NCBI RefSeq assembly: GCF_050496545.1
Contig: NZ_JBNVZV010000002.1
Location: forward strand, 186,001-250,000
Source: Phycicoccus avicenniae_A
GTDB taxonomy: Bacteria; Actinomycetota; Actinomycetes; Actinomycetales; Dermatophilaceae
DNA length: 64,000 bases
Direction of reading: 5' to 3'
Shown piece after piece: positions 1 to 8,271 of this stretch. Under the pieces are notes generated by a model. That model made no database searches. It had not been told where the DNA came from and was given only the letters and a program-made list of their open reading frames with translations. The translations under genes and the position numbers were made by a program. The stretch's first letter is position 1. Every line of letters begins with the position of its first letter.

Positions 1-638
1 GCCGCCAGGCGGTCCGGGTCGTCGACCAGATCCTCGACATCGGCATCGACGGCAAGGGACCGTTCGACCCCGCGTCGCAGGTCGCCGACAAGGCCCTGCG
101 CGCCAGCGGCGGGGACCGTGAGAAGGCGGTCGACGCCATCATCCGCTCGCACACCGCGCTCGCCGGCGCCGAGGGCTTCGTGACGGGGCTCGGAGGGTTC
201 GTCACCCTGCCGATCGCCCTGCCCGCCAACGTCGTCGCGTTCTACGCGCTCGCGACGCGGATGACCGCCGCCATCGCCCGCGTGCGGGGCCACGACATCG
301 ACCAGCCGCAGATCCGCGCCGCCGTCCTGCTCACCCTCGTGGGAGCCGACGCCGACGACCTCATCGAGAAGGCGAAGCTCGCCGCGCCGATGGGTGGCAC
401 GTTCGCCAACCTCGCGGCCCAGCGCCTGCCCGGCCCGGCGTCGATGGTCGTCAAGAAGGGCGTCTTCTTCAAGCTCGTCGCGAGCAGCGGCAAGGGCGTG
501 CTCGCCCGCTTCGGTCGGGGCGTGCCGGTGGTCGGCGGGGTCGTCGGCGCCGGTGTCGACGCCGTGCTGCTGCGCCGGGTCGCCGTCGACGCCAAGCGCG
601 AGTTCCCCGCCGTCACGGGTCAGATCGGCCCCGCCTGA
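1..638 (+). CDS. EcsC family protein, 3' part only
   Basis: The reading frame is open from the window edge (first full codon at base 3) to a TGA at 636-638, so the start lies upstream. The visible 211 residues have the layout of the EcsC family (named after B. subtilis EcsC): an amphipathic N-terminal stretch, then a Gly-rich hydrophobic segment (GLGGFVTLPIALPANVVAF), a helical middle and a second Gly/Val-rich hydrophobic segment (VPVVGGVVGAGVDAVLL). No catalytic motif is visible and the molecular role of the family is poorly defined; it is probably membrane associated. A GTG at 180 could act as an internal start, but the coding frame continues well upstream of it. The family call is from recognition of the sequence. 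Confidence 0.75.
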   Translation, partial: RQAVRVVDQILDIGIDGKGPFDPASQVADKALRASGGDREKAVDAIIRSHTALAGAEGFVTGLGGFVTLPIALPANVVAFYALATRMTAAIARVRGHDIDQPQIRAAVLLTLVGADADDLIEKAKLAAPMGGTFANLAAQRLPGPASMVVKKGVFFKLVASSGKGVLARFGRGVPVVGGVVGAGVDAVLLRRVAVDAKREFPAVTGQIGPA

Positions 639-712
639 GCGCGGCGCGGGAACCTCCCGCGCTCCCCGACCGTCACCACCAGCGAACCCACCCGCGAGCC
701 CAGGAGGACCCC

Positions 713-1093
713 GTGGCCCGAGCCCGAACCCTCGCCTACGTCGGCGCCCTCGGCAGGGCGGTGCGCCTCGCCACGAAGCCGGGTGGACCCACCCTCGGCG
801 AGCGTGCCGTGGCCGTCCCCCGCCTCGTGGCCGCGGTCCGCTCCGGGGAGTACACCGGCACCAGCCTCGGCAAGCTCGGCCTCGTCGCGGCCGGCGCCGC
901 CTACGTCGTCTCGCCGGTCGACCTGCTCCCCGAGTCGGTCCTCGGGGTGCTCGGCGTCGCAGACGACGCGATGGTGCTCGGTTGGGTCGCGACCACCCTC
1001 GTCGAGGAGACCGAGAAGTTCCTCGAGTGGGAGAAGCAGCAGGGCCGTGGGCCCGGGCGCGGGCCGACCGTGCCCTCCGACGTCGTGGGCTGA
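713..1093 (+). CDS. DUF1232 (YkvA-like) small membrane protein
   Basis: This 126-residue protein starts at GTG 713 behind an AGGAGG ribosome-binding site at 702-707. Residues about 55-95 carry the DUF1232 signature: a hydrophobic segment (LGLVAAGAAYVVSPVDLLPE, with the conserved SPxDLLPE turn) followed by LGVADDAMVLGWV. The family is short and membrane associated; its function is unknown. The C-terminus is charged and Gly/Arg-rich. It lies 74 nt after the EcsC-family gene on the same strand and may be co-transcribed with it. Confidence 0.8.
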   Translation: MARARTLAYVGALGRAVRLATKPGGPTLGERAVAVPRLVAAVRSGEYTGTSLGKLGLVAAGAAYVVSPVDLLPESVLGVLGVADDAMVLGWVATTLVEETEKFLEWEKQQGRGPGRGPTVPSDVVG

Positions 1094-1193
1094 GCGGGCC
1101 CCGTCGTCCACAGGGCGCCCCGCGGCGCCCCGTCGTCCACAGATCGCCCGGACCCCCTGGCCGCGGTGCCGGCGGGCCACGAACGTGGTCCCC

Positions 1194-2321
1194 ATGACGA
1201 CCCACATCGGCCTGCGTGGCCCCGGCGACGTGCTCGCCGTCCTGCCCTACCAGCTCGGCTACCACCCCCGGCGCAGCGTCGTGGCCCTGGCCCTCGAGGG
1301 CCGGCGCGTCGGCCTCGTCCTGCGGGTCGACCTCCCGCCCGAGGACCACGTCGAGCCGGTGGTCCGCGCCGTGGTCGACCCCCTGCTGCGCAACGAGGTC
1401 CGGCGGGTGCTGCTCGTCGGGTACGAGGACACCGAGGACGAGTGCCGGCCCCTCCTGATGCGCCTCGTGGAGTGCCTCGAGGCCGAGCGCGTCACGGTGC
1501 TCGAGGTCGACGTCGTGCGCGCCGGCCGCCGCTACTCGCCGGTCTGCAGCCAGTCGTGCTGCCCGGTCGAGGGGGAGCCGGTGCCCGCCGCCGATGCCGT
1601 GCCGGCGGTCGCCGAGCTCGTCGCGCTGGGGCGCGCGCCGCTCGCCGACCGGGCGGCCGTCGACCGGCTCGTCGAACCGGAAGCCGTCCGGTCCGCGGGC
1701 GTCGCGGTCGCCCTCGCCGACCGGCCACGCACCTCCGCCCGTCGGCGTCGTCGCGAGGCGGTGGCCGCCTGGGGAGCGGTCCTGGCGCCGGGGAGGTCGC
1801 CGGGAGGGCGCGAGCCGCCCGCGGTTCCCGACGCCGTGGTGGCCGCGGCGGTCGCCGGGTTGCGAGACATCGCGCTGCGGGACGCCGTCATCGCCTGGCT
1901 CTCACCCACGGTGCTGCCGCGCGCGAGCCTGGACCCCGTGGTGCTGGCGCTGCTGGAGCGCACGATGCCGCGCTGGGCCGGGATGGGGTCCTGGCCCCCG
2001 CACCCGTCGGCCACGGCGGACCGGGGGAACCCGGGGGAGCGGGGCGACCCGGCGGAGCGCGACGCGGTCCTGCAGCGCGTCCTGGTGCTGTGCCGCTCGG
2101 TCCCCGACGACCGGCCGGAGGACGCGGCCGCCGTGTGCACGCTGGCGGCGCACGTCGCCTGGGCGCTCGGCGAGGGAGCCCAGACCCGCGCCGCCCTCGA
2201 CCGGGCGCTGCGCCTGGACCCGGGGTACCGGTTGGCCCGCCTGCTCGCGCGGCTCGTCGAGCACGGCATCCGCCTCGACCGCCGGCTCCCCGGCGGCCGG
2301 CAGCTCGGGCGGGCCGGGTGA
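1194..2321 (+). CDS. DUF4192 domain-containing protein
   Basis: This is a 375-residue protein starting at ATG 1194. The N-terminus (LRGPGDVLAVLPYQLGYHP, then VVALALEG) is the hallmark of the DUF4192 family, which is common in actinobacteria and has no assigned function. The C-terminal third (from about residue 290) has an Ala/Leu-rich helical repeat look (AAHVAWALGEGAQTRAALDR..LDPGYRLARLLARL), reminiscent of a TPR-like pair of helices. No Shine-Dalgarno sequence is evident; a weak -10-like GAACGT ends 7 nt before the ATG, so the mRNA could be leaderless. The frame remains open far upstream of the chosen start, but that part has no family similarity and its composition looks like antisense or shadow coding. 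Confidence 0.8.
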   Translation: MTTHIGLRGPGDVLAVLPYQLGYHPRRSVVALALEGRRVGLVLRVDLPPEDHVEPVVRAVVDPLLRNEVRRVLLVGYEDTEDECRPLLMRLVECLEAERVTVLEVDVVRAGRRYSPVCSQSCCPVEGEPVPAADAVPAVAELVALGRAPLADRAAVDRLVEPEAVRSAGVAVALADRPRTSARRRRREAVAAWGAVLAPGRSPGGREPPAVPDAVVAAAVAGLRDIALRDAVIAWLSPTVLPRASLDPVVLALLERTMPRWAGMGSWPPHPSATADRGNPGERGDPAERDAVLQRVLVLCRSVPDDRPEDAAAVCTLAAHVAWALGEGAQTRAALDRALRLDPGYRLARLLARLVEHGIRLDRRLPGGRQLGRAG

Positions 2322-2408
2322 TCGGCGGGGGTGGAGGAGGAAGGATCGAGGGTGGTCCGCAGGGTGGTCCGTCCCGCGGACGGCCACCGCGGCCGGCGCG
2401 CGCGCCGG

Positions 2409-2414
2409 TACGAT
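2409..2414 (+). promoter_or_regulatory. Probable metX -10 element (TACGAT)
   Basis: TACGAT ends 7 nt before the first base of riboswitch helix P1 (2422), so transcription would start almost exactly at the aptamer's 5' edge. No convincing -35 is visible. Confidence 0.5.
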
Positions 2415-2419
2415 CGATG

Positions 2420-2532
2420 CAGGTCATGAGTCCCAGCGCCAAACCCCGGTTTGCTGGGCGGCAACCCTCCTCGCGGTGGGGTGCCCCGGGTGATGACCCG
2501 GCCGCGGCGAACGCTCGCGGCAAGCGCGAGTT
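2420..2532 (+). promoter_or_regulatory. SAM-IV-type S-adenosylmethionine riboswitch
   Basis: The leader of metX contains the conserved elements of the actinobacterial SAM-IV class. GGTCATGAG at 2422 pairs through GGTCAT (2422-2427) with ATGACC (2493-2498) to close P1. A P3 hairpin with CCCAGCG.. and ..TTGCTGGG arms encloses AAACCCCGGTTT. Then come the conserved GGCAACCCTCC and the P4 hairpin GGTGGGGTGCCCCGGG. After P1 closes, further GC-rich helices extend to about 2530, close to the ribosome-binding site GAGGAG (2535-2540). By family knowledge SAM binding turns metX off. With the site this near the Shine-Dalgarno, translational control is likely, but that is inference. Confidence 0.88.
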
Positions 2533-2549
2533 CCGAGGAGCCATCTGCG

Positions 2550-3680
2550 ATGACTGCCACCCCGACCCGGTCCACCGGAGCCGTCTGGCGCCCGGGCGAC
2601 CCCGTCGGCGACCGTCGCTTCGTCGAGGTCGGGGAGGTCCGGCTCGAGCGGGGCGGTGTGCTGCCCGCGGTCACGGTGGCCTACGAGACCTGGGGGACGC
2701 TCTCGCCGGGCGGCGAGAACGCCGTGCTCGTCGAGCACGCCCTGACGGGGGACAGCCACGTGGTCGGCGACGCCGGCTCCGGGCACCCCACCGGCGGCTG
2801 GTGGCCGGGGCTGGTCGGGCCCGGGGCGCCGCTCGACACCGACCGGCTGTTCGTCGTCGCGGCCAACGTGCTCGGTGGCTGCCAGGGGAGCACCGGGCCG
2901 GCGTCACCGGCTCCGGACGGCCGGCCGTGGGGCTCGCGCTTCCCCTTCGTCACGATCCGCGACCAGGTGGCCGTCGAGGCCGCGCTCGCCGACGCGCTCG
3001 GCATCGACCGGTGGGCGCTGGTCCTCGGGGGGTCGATGGGCGGGATGCGGGCCCTCGAGTGGGCCGCCACGCACCCGGACCGGGTGGAGCGCGCGCTCGT
3101 CCTGGCCTCCACGGCCGCGGCCACCGCCGACCAGGTGGCGTGGTGCCAGCCGCAGCTGCTCGCCATCCGGCACGACCCCGACTTCCAGGGCGGCGACTAC
3201 TACGACACCGGGCGTTCCCCGCTGACCGGGCTGGGGATCGCCCGGCGCATCGCGCACACCACCTACCGGCACGAGGGCGAGCTCGACGACCGCTTCGGAC
3301 GCCGGCCGCGCGCGGGGGAGGACCCGCTGGGCGGCGGGGGCCGCTACGACGTCGAGAGCTACCTCGACCACCACGCGACCAAGCTGGCCCGGCGCTTCGA
3401 CCCCAACAGCTACGTCGTCCTCTCCGAGGCGATGAACAGCCACGACGTCGGCCGCGACCGCGGTGGTGTGGCCGCCGCCCTGCAGGCCTACCGCGGGCAC
3501 CTGCACGTCGCCGGGGTGACGACCGACCGGCTGTACCCGCTGCGCCTCTCCGAGGAGGTCGTGCGGGCCCGTCCCGGCACCGCGCTGACCGTCATCGGGT
3601 CCACCCACGGGCACGACGGCTTCCTCGTCGAGACCGGGCAGGTCGGGGGCGTGATCGCCGAGGTGCTCGCCGCGCCGTGA
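2550..3680 (+). CDS. metX: Homoserine O-acetyltransferase
   Basis: MetX transfers an acetyl group from acetyl-CoA to homoserine, the activation step of methionine synthesis by direct sulfhydrylation. The 376-residue protein is an alpha/beta-hydrolase-fold enzyme. The nucleophile elbow GGSMGGM puts the catalytic Ser at 162, and the conserved His is in STHGHDGFL near the C-terminus. YETWGTLSPGGENAVL and HALTGDSH near the N-terminus are typical of MetX. ATG 2550 is chosen because GAGGAG lies 9 nt upstream and an earlier in-frame ATG (2451) falls inside the riboswitch. The usual partner, O-acetylhomoserine sulfhydrylase (metY), is not adjacent. Acetyl rather than succinyl specificity is assumed from the phylum. 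Confidence 0.93.
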   Translation: MTATPTRSTGAVWRPGDPVGDRRFVEVGEVRLERGGVLPAVTVAYETWGTLSPGGENAVLVEHALTGDSHVVGDAGSGHPTGGWWPGLVGPGAPLDTDRLFVVAANVLGGCQGSTGPASPAPDGRPWGSRFPFVTIRDQVAVEAALADALGIDRWALVLGGSMGGMRALEWAATHPDRVERALVLASTAAATADQVAWCQPQLLAIRHDPDFQGGDYYDTGRSPLTGLGIARRIAHTTYRHEGELDDRFGRRPRAGEDPLGGGGRYDVESYLDHHATKLARRFDPNSYVVLSEAMNSHDVGRDRGGVAAALQAYRGHLHVAGVTTDRLYPLRLSEEVVRARPGTALTVIGSTHGHDGFLVETGQVGGVIAEVLAAP

Positions 3681-3698
3681 CGAGGCGCCTCTCTGCGG

Positions 3699-3704
3699 TA
3701 CGGT
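3699..3704 (+). promoter_or_regulatory. Candidate -10 (TACGGT) for the universal stress gene
   Basis: TACGGT lies 34 nt before GTG 3739, giving a short leader that carries the GAGGAGG ribosome-binding site. No clear -35 is seen. Confidence 0.4.
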
Positions 3705-3738
3705 CGAGCAGACCGAGACCCCGGCCGAGGAGGACACC

Positions 3739-4128
3739 GTGACGATCGTCGTTGGCTTCGTCCCGACGAAGGAGGGGCGGGCAGCGCTCGCCCGCGCCGT
3801 CGAGGAGGCGAAGGGGCGGGGCAGCCGGCTCGTCGTCATCAACTCCCACCGAGGCGGGCTCGACGACGAGCAGGCCCGGGCCGGCGAGGAGGAGCTGCAG
3901 CGCGTCACCGACGAGATGAACGCGAGCGGGACCGAGGTCGAGGTCCGCCAGCTGGTCCGGGGCAACGAGCCCGCCGAGGACCTCATCGCCGTCGCGAACG
4001 AGACCGACGCCGACCTCATCGTCATCGGGCTGCGGCGCCGCACACCGGTCGGGAAGCTGATCCTCGGCTCGAACGCGCAGCGGATCCTGCTCGACGCGCC
4101 CTGCGCCGTGCTCGCCGTCAAGGGCTGA
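3739..4128 (+). CDS. Universal stress protein (UspA family, single domain)
   Basis: This 129-residue single Usp domain starts at GTG 3739 with an extended ribosome-binding site (GAGGAGG) about 5 nt upstream. The N-terminus TIVVGFVPTKEGRAALARAV and the C-terminal block DADLIVIGLRRRTPVGKLILG..NAQRILLDAPCAVLAVK match the family. The ATP-binding motif G-2x-G-9x-G-S/T appears in modified form (GLRRRTPVGKLILGS), so nucleotide binding is uncertain. It follows metX by 58 nt but has its own candidate promoter. The specific stress role cannot be read from sequence. Confidence 0.88.
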   Translation: MTIVVGFVPTKEGRAALARAVEEAKGRGSRLVVINSHRGGLDDEQARAGEEELQRVTDEMNASGTEVEVRQLVRGNEPAEDLIAVANETDADLIVIGLRRRTPVGKLILGSNAQRILLDAPCAVLAVKG

Positions 4129-4230
4129 CCCGGCCGACCGGGCTCTGCCACACCGGCACGGGACGGCGTCCTCCGGCCTGTCCGGTGGGCGGCCGGGCCC
4201 CAGGATGTGCCGCTTCGCGCCGGGGAAAGT

Positions 4231-4236
4231 TATAAT
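4231..4236 (+). promoter_or_regulatory. Promoter -10 TATAAT of the primary sigma factor gene
   Basis: A perfect TATAAT, rare in DNA this GC-rich, sits 127 nt upstream of the chosen sigma start. The sequence 17 nt upstream does not resemble TTGACA. Its presence argues against the longer open frame that begins at 4207. The roughly 120-nt leader between it and the start codon contains no recognised RNA element. Confidence 0.65.
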
Positions 4237-4362
4237 GGTAGAGCGCACCTGGCCGGACGGGGTCGAACCGATCAGCCGGAGCGCCACCCCGGACCCTCCT
4301 CACCGCACGTCGTCGGACCCCCGTGTCCCCGGCGCCGCGGTCCTCCGCGACGAAAGGTAGCC

Positions 4363-5886
4363 GTGTCGCCTGTGTCCACGACCTCCCCCGATCCGAGCGC
4401 TCTCCCCCCGGAGTTCGCCCACCAGGCCCTCCAGACGCTCGTGCGCCAGGGGCGGACCACCGGGTCGGTGACCGGCGAGCAGGTCGCCGCTGCACTGCTG
4501 GCCGCCGACGTGCGGCCCAGCCGCGGCCGCATCGTCCTGCGCGCCCTCGGGGACCAGGGCATCGAGGTCCGGCACGACGAGCACGCCGGTGTCGCCGCCG
4601 CCGCCACCCGGACGGCGAAGAAGAGCGCGGCCACCGCCTCGGCGACGGCGAAGAAGGCCCCGGCCAAGAAGGCGGCCGCCAAGAGCGCGGCCCCGGTGAA
4701 GAAGGCCACCACGACGAAGAAGGCCGCCTCGGCCGCCGCCGCTCCCGCGGCCCCCCAGAAGGCCGCCCCGACCAAGGCCGCCGCCAAGAAGGCCGCCGCC
4801 AAGGCCGCGACCGACGAGGACGCCGCCGAGACCGTCGAGGACGTCGAGCTCGAGGACGCCGGCGAGGACGAGGCCACCCCGGCCAAGACCGGCAAGGAGG
4901 GCGAGGGCGAGGACACCGGCTTCGTCATGAGCAACGACGACGAGGACGCACCCGCCCAGCAGGTCGTCACCGCCGGCGCCACCGCCGACCCGGTCAAGGA
5001 CTACCTCAAGCAGATCGGCAAGGTCGCCCTCCTCAACGCCGAGCAGGAGGTCGAGCTCGCCAAGCGCATCGAGGCCGGCCTGTTCGCCGAGGAGAAGCTC
5101 AACTCCGGCGACAAGCTCGACATGAAGCTAAAGCGCGAGCTCTGGTGGATCGCCCAGGACGGCAAGAAGGCCAAGAACCACCTCCTCGAGGCCAACCTGC
5201 GCCTCGTCGTCAGCCTCGCCAAGCGCTACACCGGGCGCGGCATGCTCTTCCTCGACCTGATCCAGGAGGGCAACCTCGGCCTCATCCGTGCGGTCGAGAA
5301 GTTCGACTACACCAAGGGCTACAAGTTCTCGACGTACGCCACGTGGTGGATCCGCCAGGCCATCACCCGCGCGATGGCCGACCAGGCGCGCACCATCCGC
5401 ATCCCGGTGCACATGGTCGAGGTCATCAACAAGCTGGCCCGCGTCCAGCGCCAGATGCTCCAGGACCTGGGCCGCGAGCCCACCCCGGAGGAGCTGGCCA
5501 AGGAGCTGGACATGACGCCCGAGAAGGTCGTCGAGGTCCAGAAGTACGGCCGCGAGCCCATCTCGCTGCACACCCCGCTCGGCGAGGACGGCGACAGCGA
5601 GTTCGGTGACCTCATCGAGGACTCCGAGGCCGTCGTCCCGGCCGACGCCGTGAGCTTCACGCTCCTCCAGGAGCAGCTGCACAGCGTCCTCGACACGCTG
5701 TCCGAGCGCGAGGCCGGCGTGGTCTCGATGCGCTTCGGGCTCACCGACGGCCAGCCGAAGACCCTCGACGAGATCGGCAAGGTCTACGGGGTCACCCGTG
5801 AGCGGATCCGCCAGATCGAGTCCAAGACGATGTCCAAGCTGCGCCACCCCAGCCGCAGCCAGGCGCTGCGCGACTACCTCGACTGA
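4363..5886 (+). CDS. sigA: RNA polymerase primary sigma factor
   Basis: The protein is 507 residues from GTG 4363 (GAAAGG 6 nt upstream). After a region-1.1-like domain (about 12-75) comes a long Lys/Ala-rich segment (84-149: AKKAPAKKAAAK, VKKATTTKKAA) and then an acidic segment (151-196). Region 1.2 starts at about 209 (DPVKDYLKQIG). Region 2 contains LDLIQEGNLGLIRAVEKFDY and the -10-recognising YATWWIRQAITRAMADQ. Region 4 has the helix-turn-helix TLDEIGKVYGVTRERIRQIE and ends in LRDYLD. It directs housekeeping transcription. A rare CTA codon occurs near 5130. The basic-acidic spacer is unusually long and is discussed in findings. The monocistronic unit ends in a strong terminator. Confidence 0.96.
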   Translation: MSPVSTTSPDPSALPPEFAHQALQTLVRQGRTTGSVTGEQVAAALLAADVRPSRGRIVLRALGDQGIEVRHDEHAGVAAAATRTAKKSAATASATAKKAPAKKAAAKSAAPVKKATTTKKAASAAAAPAAPQKAAPTKAAAKKAAAKAATDEDAAETVEDVELEDAGEDEATPAKTGKEGEGEDTGFVMSNDDEDAPAQQVVTAGATADPVKDYLKQIGKVALLNAEQEVELAKRIEAGLFAEEKLNSGDKLDMKLKRELWWIAQDGKKAKNHLLEANLRLVVSLAKRYTGRGMLFLDLIQEGNLGLIRAVEKFDYTKGYKFSTYATWWIRQAITRAMADQARTIRIPVHMVEVINKLARVQRQMLQDLGREPTPEELAKELDMTPEKVVEVQKYGREPISLHTPLGEDGDSEFGDLIEDSEAVVPADAVSFTLLQEQLHSVLDTLSEREAGVVSMRFGLTDGQPKTLDEIGKVYGVTRERIRQIESKTMSKLRHPSRSQALRDYLD

Positions 5887-5898
5887 GGTCGCGAGCAC

Positions 5899-5941
5899 AC
5901 GACGAGGGGCCCCGGGCGAACCGCCCGGGGCCCCTCGTCGT
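5899..5941. terminator. Bidirectional terminator between sigA and the moxR-DUF58-tgpA operon
   Basis: This is a perfect 20-bp inverted repeat (5899-5918 and 5922-5941) with a 3-nt loop. It lies 12 nt after the sigA stop and 17 nt beyond the stop of the convergent minus-strand operon. There is no long T-tract, as is common for high-GC terminators. Confidence 0.85.
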
Positions 5942-5958
5942 GCCCGATTGCCGCAGGC

Positions 5959-8271
5959 TCAGTCCTCGTCGTCGGGGGCCGGGGCGCCGCCGCGCCGGAA
6001 CCGGGCCGGCAACCGGAGCATCGAGAGCCAGTGCCGGCGCCCCTCCTCGGGGAGCAGCAGGGCGCGCACGCGGTCGAGCCGCTGGCGCCGCCCGAGCGCG
6101 GCCCGCCACACGGTGCGCACGTCGTCCTGGACGTCGGGCAGCTCGGTGCCCGGCCGGGCGTAGCGGGCCCGTTCGAGGGTGGCGACCACCCGCCCGAGGG
6201 CGGCGTCCTCGTCCGGGGTGAGGTAGGCGGCCCGGCCCAGCTCCTGGGAGGCCCGCCGGGGTGTCGCGCCGTCGTGCGGCACGAGGCCGATGTCCCCGAG
6301 CCGCGAGAGCAGCGACTGCCACTCGGCCTCGGTGCGCTCGGCGTCGTCGCGGGCCCGGGCCCGGGCGCGGCGCCGCGCCAGCCAGGCCCCGACCGGGGTC
6401 AGCGCGAGGACCAGGAGGACGAGCAGCCCCACCCCGATGCTCGTGGCGTTGTCGCGCACGACGTCGAGGACACCGGTGTCGGTGGTGGTCGACCCGGGGT
6501 CGGTGGGGTCCTCGGCGGTGACGTCGCCGGTCGGTCGCGGCGCGGCCGAGGCCGAGGGCGACGTGGAGGCCGAGGCGGAGGGGGCCGCGCTGCTCCCGGG
6601 GGAGCTGGCCTCCCGCGTGTACCCGGGGGCGACGCCGCTGCGGACTCCGGGGGTCGGCTCGAAGCGCATCCACCCGAGGTCGGGGAACCAGAGCTCGGGC
6701 CAGGCGTGGGCGTCGCTGACCCGCACCACCCGGTCGTCGCCGTCGATGGCGCCGGGGAGGAAGCCGACGGCCATCCGGGCGGGGATGCCGCCGGCCCGCG
6801 CGAGCATGATCATCGCGCTGGAGAACTGCACGCAGTAGCCGCGGCGGTTGTCGAGGAAGCTGACGAGCGGCTCCTCGCGGCGCGCGCCCTGCGCGGTCTG
6901 GTCGGCGAGGTCCTCGGAGTAGGTGAAGGTGGGACTGCGCAGGTAGTCCTGGATGGCGACGGCGGTCTCGAGCGGGGTGTCGCCGTCGTCGGTGATCTCG
7001 TCGAGCAAGGTGCGCACGCGCTCCTCGGAGCGCGGCTCGAGGGCGAGGTCCTCGGGGTTGGGTGCGTTCCCCTCGGGGGTGGCGCCGAACTGGTCGGCGG
7101 TCGGGGCCAGCTGCTCGTACTCGACCGTGTACTCACCGACCGGCTGGGTCAGCTCGACGAGCCCGTCACCGGTGACCTGCCAGCTGTTGACCGGGAACGG
7201 CGCGCCGAGCGGGTTGGCGGGCATCGCCACCTGCGGCACCCCGATCGAGGAGGAGGAGACGGTGATCTTCTCCGTGGTGCGCTTCACCGACGGCAGCGCC
7301 GAGGCGCCGGGCAGCCGGCCGTCGAGCGGGACGAAGCTGATGTCGGAGGAGGCCTGCCAGCGTCCGCGCCGGTAGCTGTCGAGCAGCCCGACCCGCAGCG
7401 GCTCCGGGTCCTTGGACGTCGTCCGGTAGACGAGGACCGGGTCCGAGGAGCGGTCGGCGAGGTCGCGGGCGATGTCGATGCTGGTCGAGAGCCGCACCGT
7501 GCCGCCGCCACCCCCACCACCGTCGCCCCGGGCCAGGCCGTCGGCGATGAACGTGGGGGAGAGGTGCGGAACGATGCCGGGCAGCACCACGGCCGCCGCC
7601 AGCGCCGTGCCGCCGACGACCCGGCCGAGCCCGGCGAAGGCCGCGGACGGGTCGGCCGCGGGCCGGCCCCCGGGGGCGGCGGTGCCACCCCAGGTGCGCA
7701 GCGAGCGCACGCCCTGCCGGCCGACCATCGCCAGCCAGACCACCGCGGGGGGCACGACGAGCCAGGCGGCCAGCCCGGTGTAGGTGTTCGTGGCGGCCGC
7801 GAGGAACGCGGCGAGCAGCGGGATGCCGGCCAGCGCCGGGCTGCGGTACGTGACGGCGATGGCGTCGGTGGCCAGTGCCGTCGCGGCGACGAGGAGGCTG
7901 ATCGCGAGCGTCGTGCCACGGTCGGCCGGCGCCGGGGCGGAGAACTGCGTCACCGTGGCGTAGGCGTCGCCGAGGAGCACCCCGAGGGCCCGGGCGGTCT
8001 CCGGCGTCGGCACCACACCGGCCCAGAGGTGCCCGCCGCCGTGGATGAGGGCGACCCCCTCGGCGAGGACCACCGCCTGGCCCGCGACGACCAGCGGCCG
8101 CACGGTCGTCAGCGCGCGCAGCCCCACGCCGGCCAGGGCCACGACGATGACGAGGACGAGGCTCGGGCGCACCCAGGCCGAGGTCGGCGTGAAGAGGTCG
8201 GTGAGAGGGAGCGTCACCGCGACGGTCGCGAGCGCGGCGAGGGCGGCGTCGGCGCCCCGGCTGCGGCTCAC
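5959..8271 (-). CDS. Membrane transglutaminase-like protein (TgpA type, DUF3488-transglutaminase-DUF4129)
   Basis: A 770-residue integral membrane protein that starts at GTG 8271, overlapping the DUF58 stop by 4 nt (GTGA). About six N-terminal membrane segments (residues 5-240) are followed by a long extracytoplasmic region. This holds a transglutaminase core with GYCVQF (Cys480), SDAHAWPELW (His522) and a downstream Asp in FPDLGW, so the triad looks intact. A Ser/Ala/Pro-rich stretch, one more membrane segment (near 640-660) and a DUF4129-like C-terminal domain follow. In the family the enzyme domain faces outward and is linked with moxR and DUF58 genes; substrates are not known. A longer open frame upstream has no hydrophobic signal and is rejected. 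Confidence 0.85.
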   Translation of the reverse strand: MSRSRGADAALAALATVAVTLPLTDLFTPTSAWVRPSLVLVIVVALAGVGLRALTTVRPLVVAGQAVVLAEGVALIHGGGHLWAGVVPTPETARALGVLLGDAYATVTQFSAPAPADRGTTLAISLLVAATALATDAIAVTYRSPALAGIPLLAAFLAAATNTYTGLAAWLVVPPAVVWLAMVGRQGVRSLRTWGGTAAPGGRPAADPSAAFAGLGRVVGGTALAAAVVLPGIVPHLSPTFIADGLARGDGGGGGGGTVRLSTSIDIARDLADRSSDPVLVYRTTSKDPEPLRVGLLDSYRRGRWQASSDISFVPLDGRLPGASALPSVKRTTEKITVSSSSIGVPQVAMPANPLGAPFPVNSWQVTGDGLVELTQPVGEYTVEYEQLAPTADQFGATPEGNAPNPEDLALEPRSEERVRTLLDEITDDGDTPLETAVAIQDYLRSPTFTYSEDLADQTAQGARREEPLVSFLDNRRGYCVQFSSAMIMLARAGGIPARMAVGFLPGAIDGDDRVVRVSDAHAWPELWFPDLGWMRFEPTPGVRSGVAPGYTREASSPGSSAAPSASASTSPSASAAPRPTGDVTAEDPTDPGSTTTDTGVLDVVRDNATSIGVGLLVLLVLALTPVGAWLARRRARARARDDAERTEAEWQSLLSRLGDIGLVPHDGATPRRASQELGRAAYLTPDEDAALGRVVATLERARYARPGTELPDVQDDVRTVWRAALGRRQRLDRVRALLLPEEGRRHWLSMLRLPARFRRGGAPAPDDED

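Noticed and set aside
2451..2549. An upstream start for metX
   Set aside because: The extra codons lie within the conserved SAM-IV riboswitch, and the ATG at 2550 has a good ribosome-binding site.
4207..4362. A 52-residue N-terminal extension of the sigma factor
   Set aside because: The extension would be encoded by the promoter itself, including TATAAT at 4231-4236, and is not sigma-like.
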